From Catenaria anguillulae PL171 (lineage: Eukaryota; Blastocladiomycota; Blastocladiomycetes; Blastocladiales; Catenariaceae): a stretch of DNA of 64,000 bases. Both the position numbers and the translations under genes were made by a program. Positions 44,871-55,929 of this stretch are shown here, piece after piece (within the stretch, counting starts at the first letter, position 1; every line of letters begins with the position of its first letter). The notes beneath the pieces were generated by a model, which was not told the origin of the DNA, searched no databases, and saw nothing but the letters and a program-made list of their open reading frames with translations. The stretch spans positions 62,001 to 126,000 of the forward strand of contig MCFL01000033.1 in assembly GCA_002102555.1 (NCBI GenBank), given 5' to 3'.

Positions 44871-46771
44871 ATGCCCGTGCCCGACTTGGCCATCACCACC
44901 GCCATCGTGTCCGACCTCGTCCGCCAGCTGTGCGGCATCAGCAAGGAAAATGAAGCACATATCCACGCACTCAAGTCGGACTTGGCATCCCTCAGGGCTG
45001 TCATCGCACCCGTCGTCGCGGCCACTCCGCTGCCACCGCCACCAGCCGTTTCCGGAACCCCGGCCGGTGCTGATCAACTGTCGCCCATCGCCACGCTGCC
45101 GCCCATCCCTTCCGATTTGACAGCCACGGCCAGTGCAAGCACGATCCTACAGGATGAAACACACACGAACGCAACAACGACCGCCGCGTCGAGTGTTTCC
45201 CCATCGGCCGTGGGCAGTCCGACCGTCTTGTTGCGCGACGGTCCGCTGTCGGTCGACGTGGCTGCACCTCTACCTGATCTTCCCGTGCCTAACAAGGCCT
45301 CGGCAGAAGCGTCAACTGAAACGTCCACGGCCGATTTCGTCGCATCAACCGCCGTACAAACCTCGCCAAAGGACGATCGCGCCTCAAACAGCGACTCAAC
45401 CCCCCTTTTGCATTCGTTACCAACAATGCCCATTGCACCAGCGCCGCCAAGTACTGCATCCACGGGCTCGCAGTCCGATGCATCATCATCGGCGGTATCC
45501 TCTGGCGCAGCCGACGTCAAGGAATCGGCGGTTCAAACACGCAACATGCCTGACCCGCAAATTGCCGCCTTGAAGAAGGACAATGCAGCGCTCATGTCGA
45601 CGCTCAAGGAGTACGAGTCGACGCTCGAGCTCATCATGACCAAGTTCCGCTCTTACGCCGTACGGATTGCACTATCGTTCCATCTCTGAACCTCTCCCTG
45701 AAACTTCTTCTCATCCATGGCCTTGATTCCAATCACGATAAAAAAAAACAGCTCTCGACTCAAAACGAGAAAAAGCTGCTCTCGCAAGATCACGCCAAGC
45801 AACTCGACCAAGAACGCCTGCAAGCACAATCCTACGCACTCACCAATGTACAGCTCGCACAGCAACTCGAGCGCGCGCACGCTGCCATCCGCGCGTCACT
45901 TCAAGCCTCGGCCGAAGACGACGAGCTCGTTCTCCAGGAACTCGCAGCAACACAAGCCGAGGCCAAAACGCTCAGAGAAGTCGTGGCAGTGCACGAGGAG
46001 ACCAAGGAGTTTTACAAGCAGGTTGACCGGTTTTTGGCAGACAAGGCTGCTGCAAAGCCAAAGGAGGAAACACCACCGGCCAGTGGAGCAACCGAGCTTG
46101 TTTCGCCAAAGGACGACCAGCCGCTCGAATCGTCCACGTTGCCCAACCCGCATTCGCCGCCCACGCATCCGCTCGGTGGGGCCGTGGATGTGGCCAGCAC
46201 GCCGCTCGCATCAGCTGCACCCGCACCAGAGATCCCAAGCTCGCCGCCATCAGCCAATGCAGCCGTATTTGTGGATGCCGACCCGACACCAGTGCTGTCA
46301 CCGCGAGATCTGGTTGCGTCCGAGCCGCAAGCGCATTCCTCAGGTGTGTCGACCGATAGCAAGCCACTCGAGTCCGTACCCGCCCCCACTCAGCCGCTGC
46401 AAGCAAACGCAGTTGCCCCACCTCCACCGGCTCCTGCTGCATCCGTTGCTTCGCCGCCCGTCGCCGCAAATCCTCTCATTGGTGCAGGTACCGCCGGCTC
46501 GTCGCTGTCCATGTCTCGGTCCATCTCCAACCCATTCCTGCAATCCACCCTCGCTGCTCCCGGGAGCGGTACGCCCCCGTTGGGTATCAATCCGCTGCTT
46601 GGCCCGATGGCTGCGCCAACATTTGCAAACACAAGTACGACCGAAACCAATCCAGCGACCGTGTCTGCGGATCAAGCAGCCGCAGATTGGGGCGACTGGT
46701 CCGATGACTTGGGTGTGCCCCTGGACACTGGCGCGCCGACCGCTAGTGGCGAGAGCAAAAAGGGAATGTAG
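44871..46771 (+). CDS. SIKE/FGFR1OP2-like STRIPAK coiled-coil protein (SCI1-like)
   Basis: The protein has 602 residues from exons 44871-45659 and 45752-46771. The N-terminal helix (DLAITTAIVSDLVRQLCG, then KENEAHIHALKSDLASLR) is followed by about 160 Ser/Thr/Ala/Pro-rich residues. Next comes a coiled coil, IAALKKDNAALMSTLKEYES and TLELIMTKFRSYA, which the intron joins to LSTQNEKKLLSQDHAKQLDQ. The ...LKEYESTLELIMTKFRSY pattern is close to the SIKE/FGFR1OP2 family (LEEHQSALELIMSKYR), subunits of the striatin phosphatase-kinase complex; fungal SCI1 belongs there. The family coiled coil continues through RAHAAIRASLQASAEDDEL. A long Ala/Pro/Ser-rich tail ends in a DWGDWSDDLG acidic-aromatic motif. 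Known family members are much shorter (about 200), so the low-complexity parts are additions. Confidence 0.6.
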
Positions 46772-46985
46772 GCCCGATTCCAGTCACGACAAACGATCAG
46801 GGGATATATACCACGTTTTCAATTCGAAAGAGGTTGGTGGGTGTTTTGGGTTTCTTTCCTTCAATATATTTCGTTGCGGTTTTTTTTTCATTTATTTTCG
46901 TTTCGCCGCTGACTTTGTGCGGGCAAGATTTGTCTCATGGTATGTGCACCACTCGCCCAACCGACAACAAAGCAATGTGCCTTAC

Positions 46986-49336
46986 CTACAGTCTACTCAC
47001 CACTGCTACCCCGATTCCAGCAACAGCTGCCACTGGCCATGCCACCAGCGCGATGATCAATCCGCCCACTCTTGCAAAGACCCTGCCGTCGGAGTCGCTC
47101 ACGGCCCGCACACGGTCCGCGTACCAATGGACCACGGTGCGAAAGGCCCGCAACAGTTTGAGCTGATTCAAATACGACAACCCAATCCCACTGTTTCTAC
47201 TCTGAATTGCGCCACCCTGTCCATGTCTGCCGCCGCTGTCCCGCCCACACCATCCAACAAACACATCCACAGCAACCTCCAGGAATACAATCGTAACACC
47301 CAGCACAACAGGAACAACGGCAACGCCGAACGCGACCCATGCGATCCGATACTCCCTTTCCAACCTCTCCTGTACGCCGCAATCACCTCGTCCACAAACC
47401 TATCGACCTGCCTGCCCTCGACCTCACCTGCCACGATTCTCCTGGCCGCCGCCACTGCCTGTGCCCTGGCCATGGTTGCAACCTGCCACTCGCCGCGCAC
47501 ACGAATCGACGTTGCGCGCACGGCCAGTGTCGACATTTCCGAAATGAGCTCAATGTACCGCCCGGCAATGCACTGGATCAGGCCCTGAACGTTGGATTGC
47601 AGGATGGGCACGGGCGAAAGTAGCGACCCAACGGTGGATTGGATCGTTGATGTGGTTTCGGAAAGCGTCGTGTTGATGACGGCCAGCGAGTCGACGAGTG
47701 GGCCCGCGAGGTGGGTTGAGAGATGTTGGCTGACGAGGGCCAGGTCTGTGTCGATTTGCCGTGCGTACGCGGTCAGTTGCGAGTCGACGTGGGTCAGGGT
47801 CGAGTTGGCGGCGGCGAGGAGCACAGGCTGACTTGGGAGGCCAGTGTGCGTGCGGGCGTGGTGAATGCGGATGGGTTCTCGAGCAGGTACAACTGGGCGG
47901 CGATCATGAGGAGCGAGGCGACAGCAGCGAGTATGGCAATGACGGTCGGACGGTGCGTAAGGAAGGCCAGGATGCGGACAAGGTATCGAGCGAGCTGCGT
48001 GTCTGTTTCTGTTGCCACACGGGGCTGCCGCGAGCGCGTCTCGTCCAATGTACGATGCGCAGCACGGTCTTCATTACGCGATATTCAATGGGCCGCGCCT
48101 TGTACCAGGCCATGCCCGCGGCTGGACTCATCCACGGCATCATCTGTGCGTGCTCGTGCTGCCATTTTGCCAACCTGACGGGTTGTAACCGCCACCGCAT
48201 GTAACTGCATTGCCCACCTCCATTGTCAAATGCCCGACCAGTGCACCCACGGCGACAATGAGGACAAGATTCAAGTACCATGCATGCGCGTTCCTCACCA
48301 CTTGATCGATTTCCTTATAGGATGCCTCGCTCCACTCGCCTTTCGAGCAAGTCCCAAGCACTTTCCACGCGTCCGACTGCTCAAGCGCCAACCAAGACTG
48401 ATCCAGCTCCAGCTGCGGCACATTCATGGCCAAGCCGTCCGCAACCTTACCCAATTGTTCTTTCACCTGGTCGGCCAACGCGTCCAATGGCCGGGCAAGC
48501 ATGGCCTCGAGCTCATCAAACAAGCTATTCACGCTGGGTATTCCCTCAATCGACTCGCGAAACGCCCTCGTCACGTCATCCGGAATCGTCAGCGATCCCA
48601 CAAATATGTCATTGATTGTGGGATCGTGACCGTGTTTGTGATTGTCAACCCGCCAAATATTCGTTGAAACTCGTTGCCCAAATCCCTGAGCAGCTGCGAA
48701 TTCAATGCATCAATGATGCCATTCACGTCGCTCGTAAACTGCCGCACGCCCGCATTCCAAGCCGTCTGCGCATCTGCCACGGCGCTCACCAGCACGCCTG
48801 GGTGGCCTTCAGGACCATGTCGACAAGGCATCGCCAAACGCGCGTTTGGCTCGCGGCAAATTGCATCAGGACGCCGCGCGCGAGGTGGATGGCAAAGCCC
48901 GCAGATGAGGCGAGCGATCCGACGGACGCGTGGATGGAGGCGGTGGCCGTGGATAGGACAGATTGCAGGGCGACGGGGGGACGGATTGCAGGGATTGCAA
49001 CGAGGTTTGCGCGATGGTACACATGTTGGCCGAGGTGGCAAGTGCTTGGCGCAGTGAGGAGAGGAGGTCGGTGAGTGACCACGACAGGCGGATGTAGGCG
49101 AGCAGCGACAGGAGAAAGGGCGGCGACGTGAGTGCACGCAAAAGTGTATCGGTGAGAGGTGGGGTTGGGATGGGTCGGCGGAGAGGAAGGTGGAGGTGGA
49201 CGTTTTTTCGAAGCCGACGCTGAAGCAGGTTTTGCTTGTTCCGGTCTGGTTGGGGCTCATTGGAACCGAGCGCGAGCGTTTGATGGAGTCCCTCAGGCTC
49301 GCGCTGGCCAACAGCGTTGGATTTTGTTGCTTTCAT
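46986..49336 (-). CDS. PRM1-like plasma membrane fusion protein (frame-broken)
   Basis: Prm1 promotes plasma membrane merger between mating fungal cells. Fragments in order are SPPFLLSLLAYIRLSWSLTD with ANMCTIAQTSLQSLQSVPPS (N-terminal helix and Cys-containing ectodomain start), then an Ala/Val-rich helical stretch. Next come AFRESIEGIPSVNSLFDELE, a membrane segment YLNLVLIVAVGALVGHLTM, another at RPTVIAILAAVASLLMIAAQ, and the second ectodomain LAVINTTLSETTSTIQSTVG with ILQSNVQGLIQCIAGRYIEL. The last membrane parts are FGVAVVPVVLGVTIVFLEVA and GGLIIALVAWPVAAVAGIGV. The alternation of helices, two ectodomains and the INTTL...PI...LI-C-G pattern fits Prm1. Frames change near 48960, 48610, 47830 and 47330, so exon borders are not resolved. 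The start is uncertain. It converges with the SIKE-like gene. Confidence 0.6.
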
Positions 49337-49470
49337 TTTGTCTTGTGTGAATCGTTCCTTCTACAGAATTAAGAGCTCAGTACATAATCATGGGAATAGA
49401 TGAATGAATGCAAGAGGCGAAAAACCTCCTGAATCCGTCAAAGAGTTTCATGTCTCAGGAGAGCCCCTGA

Positions 49471-51185
49471 TCAAGAAGATGTGGACACACTGACAACCAT
49501 GGGTCGACCCGTTACCTCACTCTCAACGACAATCAACGCACTCGCCACCGACCCACAATCCATATCCGCTTTACTCTCCATTTCGGCCACCTTCTTTCCC
49601 CCAACAAATACACCCACCCGCCGCTTTCCTCGCCGGCCGCGCACACACCACACCTCCGCCCACAGGATCCACCCCGCCGCACACTGCCGCATGGCCACTT
49701 CAAACCCGCTTTCCCCATCAAGCGCCTCTTCCGCAACATGCACCATTCGCTGACCGTAACCTGGAATGTACTCTGTCACGTGGCCGCCACGAAACACGCA
49801 GTACGTGGACCCAAACGTGTCTGTGAGAATGGACGACACGGACCAGGTCGGCAAATGCGTGGGCCGATGGTCGTATGTGTGTTTCGGCTTGGATGCAATG
49901 GCCGCGGGCGGCGGGTGCGATGCGGCGGACCGTGTCGAGGAGGGTGTGCGCAGGTCAATCAACGACAACCACCCGTCGCGTTGGCCGGCGAGAAGCAAGC
50001 TTGGGTGCGGAGGACAATGGATGGCGAATGCGTCGGAGCGGAGCGGGATTGGGTGTGGAATGGACGTAGAGTTGCGAGTAGCGTTGAGCGGCTGTAACGT
50101 GTTGGCGTCCCAACTAGCACGCATTTGGAGCCGCCAGCTGCGAGCAGGGTCGGCGACGAGTGGATTGCGTGAATGGGCGGTCGCGTGGGCAGCGGAGTAG
50201 GGCCGGGTTTGTAGGCGGGTGTGAATGCTTCTGGGCCCAAGGAGCAGAGGGAGGGAACCGCTTGCGGGAGTTGCAGATATTGGATATGGGCGGTGGCAGA
50301 GGTGTGGGAGGGAAGGGTTGAGAGTCTGGAAATACAGCCAAAGTCAGTAACCCAGAGTGGCAACACGGACGAGATGGCGTCAGAGGAAAAAAAAGAAACG
50401 CACAAAAGTGAATGACTGGTCGGGCTGTAGTGCAGACTGTTGGGCGTCCCTCGGCCAGCGGTTGAAGAAATATGCAATGAAGTGTGCGATCCATGCCCGG
50501 ATGCTGGTCGGACGCTGGTAAAGATGGTTGGTCTGTCTCAGCCGGCCAATAAACAGGAACAGAATGGCGAAACGCACCTCAAAGAACCGTCCGAAAGCGT
50601 CGAGATCAAAACACCGGACGCACCGTCCCCGGCAAGACAATAACCATCGGGCACCAGCTCCAAACGGACGGGAACATGGACAATGGAAGGCTCGGCCAGT
50701 CCTAATTGCCAGTTTCCAGGGGATGCCAGCGTAAGCGATTCAAAATCTGGCCCTCCAACGACAGAAGATGAGCGAATGAGGCTGCGGAAGTTGCCGAAAC
50801 GGCCAAGACTTGGTCAACGGTGGGCGAGGCATACTGGCGAAACCGCAAGACTGGCAAAGCGTTGGAGGATGCCTCTCACCGTCGAGGCTCTGCTCGGGGA
50901 TGATTCTCGAGTCCGTTGCTTCTTTCGCTTGCGCTGGTGGGATTCGCTGCTGCCACCGTCGACAATGATGGAGCCGCGGCGGGCCTGTGAGTGGCCGTGC
51001 CAATGCGACTTGCCCCTGTGCTTGGTCTTTGGAGCAGAGGCGGCCGTCAATACGGACGACGGTGCGGCGGCACTGGACAAGGAGGCGTGGGCGTGGACGG
51101 CGGGATGCGAAAGTAGTCTTGAGTGATTTCGGAGCTGGGCGTTGTTGCACTTTATGCCGCTCGAATGTCTTTGCGCAGACGACAT
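49471..51185 (-). CDS. DCAF4-like WD-repeat protein (frame-broken)
   Basis: DCAF4/WDR21 proteins are candidate receptors for the CUL4-DDB1 ubiquitin ligase. Near the C-terminus a WD part reads LRSDAFAIHCPPHPSLLLAG followed by QRDGWLSLIDLRTPSS, then FRGGHVTEYIPGYGQRMVHV. These parallel DCAF4's NSDVLAQQF...GEIFAIDLR and EGHVNEYAYLPLHVHEE blocks. The N-terminal part (50600-50960) gives STVRGILQRFASLAVSPV and, in another frame, LTLASPGNWQLGLAEPSIVH, which matches DCAF4's SALASDRFNLILADTNSD. The frame changes several times and the start is not certain. A partial copy of the N-terminal region lies at 53742-53945. It is divergent from LRR gene 1. Confidence 0.5.
50619..50812. repeat. Duplicated block, copy 1 (in the DCAF4-like gene)
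   Basis: About 190 bases resembling 53742-53945 in direct orientation, including the shared word gccagtttccaggggatgcc. It contains the coding segment NWQLGLAEPSI on the minus strand. Confidence 0.85.
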
Positions 51186-51339
51186 GTGCTTGTACAGGAA
51201 TGGACACCGCACGTATGACCTACCATGCATGGTTCACAGGTTCCCAGGTCCACCACATGCATCAGTGCTCCTGCCGCCGTTCTAGCACAACTGCAGTGAG
51301 TCAAGTACCTATTCAGCGCCCACAAAACACCGCCGCTTG

Positions 51340-51350
51340 AATAAATGGGG
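51340..51350 (+). promoter_or_regulatory. TATA-like element of LRR gene 1
   Basis: The word gaataaatggggg aligns with tataaaagggggcg of LRR gene 2 at 54346, and both are followed by a similar ccctcac/cctcac context. Confidence 0.5.
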
Positions 51351-53470
51351 GTACCACCTCACCTGCACCGGCCCGTTGACCTGTGCACATCTCGCCACCG
51401 TCGCCAAGCTATTCCCATCCTCCTTGTTTTTGCATTCTGCTCTGTCGATAGTCAACACTCACCATGTCCACTGGCGATTGCAACGCTCTTGACTCGATCT
51501 TTCAATCGCTCGACTTGAGTCGCAGCGGCCCTTGCTGCACTTGGAATGGCGTCTTGTGCTCGGGCGGGCGAGTCGTGACACTGTACGTATTCAATACTTC
51601 GATTTTCCCAGTCGACTTGCGTCTTCCGATCAGGTGATGGAAGTATTCATGTTGATATACAAAAATCCATCGACGTTTCCACAACGACAGGTCCCCCACC
51701 TTACCCCCCGACATACTGGCACCATTCCAGTTGAGTTGGGCAACCTCGCCAGCCTTGAAACCTTGTATGTTATTGGTTCTACCCTTCTTGTATGCGCCAA
51801 TCCGGCCAGCAATGTACTTTCCTCCTCGATCAATGCACATATCTAGGTTCCTCTCCAACAGCAAGCTATCGGGCTCCATCCCTCGCGAGTTGGGCAAGCT
51901 TTCCAACCTTGAAGTGTTGTACGTTGCAAGCTTCATTTTCGATCTTTGCAAGCCGGCAAACGACCCGCAACGCCGACAACTTATTCCTTGGCGGTGGATA
52001 CGTCATTGGTGATTGTAACAGGAACCTAGCAAACAACAGGCTCACTGGTCCCATCCCCGCCGAGTTGATGAACAAGCTCTCAAACCTTCAGAGCTTGTAT
52101 GTTGCCGCAAACATCCTGAATGACTCGTTCCCACCAATGTTTTACTGACAACTCGCATGGAAAAGGGATATGAGCTATAACCAGCTGACAGGACCCATCC
52201 CGATCGAGTTGAGCAAGCTCTCCAAACTTACTCGCTTGTCCGTTCAGCAGGTTCCTCCTCGCTTGCACCAAATCTTTTCGATATTAACAACGGTCAATTT
52301 ACGCACTTACCAGAGACCTTCACAACAACCAGCTCTTTGGCTTTATTCCGCCCGAGTTGAGCAGGCTCTCCAAGCTTCAACATTTGTGTGTTTTGAGCAT
52401 AAATCATCTCTCACTTGACTCAGACTTTCCGGCATTCACTGACATCATCTTATCTCGACTCGCGCATGTGCTAGACTCCTTTCGAATAACCAACTGTCTG
52501 GCGCCATCCCAGCAGACCTGGGCAAGCTCTCCCAACTGCAATTTTTGTGCGTTTTGAAGACTTTCGTGATTCTTGGGACCGCGCGAGTTTTCTCTGGCGC
52601 TCAGTCATGGGAAATGCCTGCTTCGAAACAGATTCCTGGACCAAAACCAACTGACAGGCCCGATTCCAGCCGATTTGGGCATGCTGTCCAACCTGGGAAG
52701 CTTGTACGTTGCAAAACCTACGCTATTTCTCCCAACTACTATATTTGACGAACTTATCGACTTGTTTCACGGTCACATTCCCCAGGTACCTGAGCGACAA
52801 CAAGTTGTCCGGCACCATTCCAGTTGAACTGGCCAATCTCTCCAACCTTGAATACTTGTGCGTACCGAGCGGTGTATACTCATAGCTATCTACCGCTGAC
52901 GCTTTCGAACGTTCCATCTCCCCAGAAATCTGTCCAACAATACTCTGTCAGGTTCTATTCCACGCTTACCTAACGTCAGGTTTGTTCGCACCGTCCGTCG
53001 CTTTCTGTCCATGGAAACTGTTCTAACCTCCGCCACATGTTATCTACCACCTACGCATTTAGCATTCTTTGCACAATTTCATCAAGTTCCACCACCAGCA
53101 AGCACTGCCTTGCGTCAACCTTTCAAAAGTCTGGCAAATGCTGGAAGGATTTGGAGCCGTTGTCCATTCGCGATTGCTCTGCTACTTCCACTGGCCTGCC
53201 GGAACCAAGTACCACTCCCACCACGCCGTTGCTGCATCGTCACCGTTCCCGTTCAGTACACTTTTGAGCGTGCTCGCCTCTGTGTGCTTTGTCGGCCTGA
53301 GTTGCTTCATCACCTTTCGCAAGTTTCACCACCAAATCCGCTCGACCCAGAAGCGCAACGATCCGGAAGCGCAGACATCACGCTCGACGGCTATGGTCGA
53401 TTTGCCGCCAGCCAAGCCTGCCGTTATGGGCGAGGGTGTGTCTGCTTCATGCAAGCCTGCGCCTCAGTGA
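51345..53470 (+). CDS. LRR receptor-like membrane protein 1 (one exon per LRR)
   Basis: A predicted secreted-type LRR ectodomain, one membrane helix and a short tail. The cap reads DCNALDSIFQSLDLSRSGPC then CTWNGVLCSGGRVVTL (exon end 51582). LRR exons are 51691-51764, 51847-51918, 52022-52096, 52166-52237, 52314-52385, 52475-52546, 52632-52703 and 52786-52857; six are 72 bases. A 54-base capping exon is 52926-52979. All introns are phase 2, splitting the Leu of the plant-like repeat (LSNNQLSGAIPADLGKLSQL). The last exon (53087-53470) has KHCLASTFQKSGKCW, then the helix TLLSVLASVCFVGLSCFITF and a basic tail. No kinase domain follows. Frames slip by one base in the leader, in exon 2 (74 bases) and near 53225. 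A hydrophobic leader (IPILLVFAFCSVDS) is in another frame, so the start (51345 or 51464) is unsettled. Confidence 0.8.
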
Positions 53471-53741
53471 TCCGTTGTGAGCAAAGCCTTATGTTTGCAC
53501 GGCTCTTGTCACCTGGGAGCGAGCCGAGCGCAGCGTGCTCCCCGTAAGCCTGTTTGCTTGTCCTTCATTGTCTTCATTTTGTGTTTGTGTTCTTGTGTAT
53601 TTTCGAACTGTTATCAAGATTTCATCACCATGTGGGTCAACCTATGTAGACTGAATTGGCACGAGCACAAGATCTTGAAGGAAAAGGTCTTCTCACCTTT
53701 GCTCTGGTGGACAACGTGGAGGACTGGAAGTGGAAAACAGC

Positions 53742-53945
53742 GGACCCGCCGTCCCTGGCAGACAATAACCATCGGGCACGAGCCCAGAATGAACGGGAAC
53801 ATGTACATGGAAAATGGAAGGCTCGGCGAGTCCCAATTGCCAGTTTCCAGGGGATGCCAGCGTAAACGATTTCGGAATCTGGCCCTCCGTCGACAGAAGC
53901 GGAGCGAATGAGGCTGCAGCGAGTTGCCGAAGATGCCAAGACGTG
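53742..53945. repeat. Duplicated block, copy 2 (relic of the DCAF4-like exon)
   Basis: The minus strand still reads LASPGNWQLGLAEPSIFHVH as in the DCAF4-like gene, but the surrounding exon is missing. It sits about 600 bases before the LRR gene 2 TATA box, like copy 1 before LRR gene 1. Confidence 0.75.
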
Positions 53946-54338
53946 CCAATGCGAATTCTCAGTCTATCATTTGGCACCATGGCATCTCAAAATGATACCA
54001 TAGTCGTACCCACAATCCCGAGGTGTGTCTCCGAGTCGTCCAGTTTTACGAAGTTCGGGTGCGAACATGAACAGATTGGTGAGATGCGATTCGGCCATGG
54101 TAGTGAGCACGGTCGAAATGGATACCGCACGACCCCTGGACTGTCGTATCAAGGATACAACGGCCGCTCTCTGAGTCCCTATGCAGCTGACGCATATGTG
54201 CACCAATACATCTCATCTACAGGGAAGTGGAACAAGGCAAGCACAATGAAGCAAATGTCCACCACCGGTCTCAGTGCCCTGAAGTTCCGTTCACGCGATC
54301 ACATCGCCGCAGAAGGCAAGGAGCATGATGGCTGCTCC

Positions 54339-54352
54339 GTATATATATAAAA
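54339..54352 (+). promoter_or_regulatory. TATA box of LRR gene 2
   Basis: gtatatatataaaa lies about 40 bases before the signal-peptide-like open frame at 54392. Confidence 0.7.
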
Positions 54353-54391
54353 GGGGGCGAACGAACCCTCACGTCAATAAGTTCTGCGTTC

Positions 54392-55929
54392 TTGCTTGAC
54401 TTCGGCTTCAAGAACCGAATTGCATGCGCCGCCTTCCTCGCCATCGCTGTTTCAATCTTCCAGCTTCCTTCGACCGATTCACGACTGCTCAGCATGGCCA
54501 CCGACGAGTGCAAGACGCTTGATTCGATCTATCAATCACTCAATTTATATCATGATGGGCCGTGCTGCGAATGGCATGGCGTGAAGTGCTCAAGAGATGA
54601 CCTTGTCGTACACTTGTGCGTCCGAGTTTCTGTTTCTGTTGTTCCCCTTTTGCGCTCATGTTGACACACTGCAACAAATGACAGGGAGCTATTCACATTA
54701 TTCCAGTCACCTGTCCGGATGCCAGTCGGGGTGGGGAATCTTACCAACCTGGCTGTGTTGTATGTTGCATATTGGAATCCTTCAACTCCCAACTACACTG
54801 ACATTTCGGCTTCATTTTGTCAGGAAATTGTCGCCAGGCAGGTTTTCCGGTCCCATCCCCACTGAACTGGGCAGGCTCTCAAACCTTGAATACTTGTTCG
54901 TGTGATTATTGTACTCGTTTGGCCAATTCTCCTGATCGACAATTGGCGCCTGCAGGGACATGAGCAACAACCAGCTTTCAGGTTCAATCCCATCGGAATT
55001 GGGCCAGCTCTCCAAATTGGAATATCTGTACGTTTCGACTGGCCTTTGTGTGTTTCCTGTGTCAGCCATCAGTCACACACGCTTACACACCGCGGTAAAA
55101 CCCCAGGTATTTGGATGGGAACAAGCTGTCTGGATCCATTCCCATCGATTTAGGCAAGCTCTCAAAGATTCGAGAATTGTACGTTCAAGCTCGTTCCCCT
55201 TCATGTAGCACGCTCATCGAGTCACCGATCCAAATCTAATGACTCGATCTCATTTCGCCCTGTGTAGGTTTTTGCAGGACAACCAGCTCTCTGGCTCGAT
55301 CCCCGCTGAGTTGGCCAACATCCCCAACCTCGGCACCTTGTGCGTTGCGAGCTTCCAGAGCTGCCATCGTGTCGATTCTCTTTTACTGACGTATCTGCAT
55401 AGGATCTTGAACAAGAATAATCTTTCCGGTCCAATCCCACGCCTCCCGAAAGTCAGGTTCGTGATGCCTCCATCCAGGAATGATTTTCATCGCAAATTCA
55501 CCGACACTGTCAAATCCGTTGCAGCCTTATTTGCGAGATTGCGTCTAGTTCCAATGCTGACAAGCACTGCCTTGCGCCAACCTTCCAAAAGACTGGCCAA
55601 TGCTGGGAGGATATGGAGCTGTTGTCGATTCCCGATTGCTCTGCTAATGGCTCCATCCCAACCACTTCTCCGAGTCCGACCAAGCCGTTTGTCGCATCGT
55701 CACCGTTCCCGTTCGGTACACTTTTGAGCGTGCTCGCTTCCGTGTGCTTTTTCGGCCTGAGTTGCTTGATCACCTTTCGCAAGTTTCACCACCAAATCAG
55801 CTCGACCCAGAAGCGCAACGATCCGGAAGCGCAGACATCACGCTCGACGCTATGGTCGATTTGTCGTCGGCCAAGCCGACCGTGCTAGATGCGGGTGTGC
55901 CTGATCCGCAGAAGCCCGCGCATCAGTGA
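54392..55929 (+). CDS. LRR receptor-like membrane protein 2 (tandem paralogue)
   Basis: A shorter paralogue of the gene at 51345. The leader NRIACAAFLAIAVSIFQL resembles a signal peptide, then MATDECKTLDSIYQSLNLYH and CCEWHGVKC (exon end 54615). LRR exons are 54685-54759, 54824-54895, 54956-55027, 55107-55178 and 55268-55339, a 54-base cap exon is 55403-55456, and the last exon starts at 55549. Introns are again phase 2. There are three fewer LRRs than in gene 1. The last exon gives NADKHCLAPTFQKTGQCW, a Ser/Thr/Pro stalk, the helix TLLSVLASVCFFGLSCLITF and a tail RKFHHQISSTQKRNDPEAQ almost identical to gene 1. Relative to gene 1 it lacks one base near 55853, which cuts the tail in the main frame at 55888. 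No in-frame ATG precedes the leader, so the start is uncertain. Confidence 0.8.

Larger units (their letters stand above)
53471..54391. other. Spacer between the LRR genes
   Basis: It holds the second copy of the DCAF4-like block and the promoter of LRR gene 2. No intact gene is seen. Confidence 0.5.

Noticed and set aside
50619-53945. Duplicated block as a transposable element
   Set aside because: Only two copies are seen, with no terminal repeats or target duplication, and copy 1 is coding sequence of a conserved gene.
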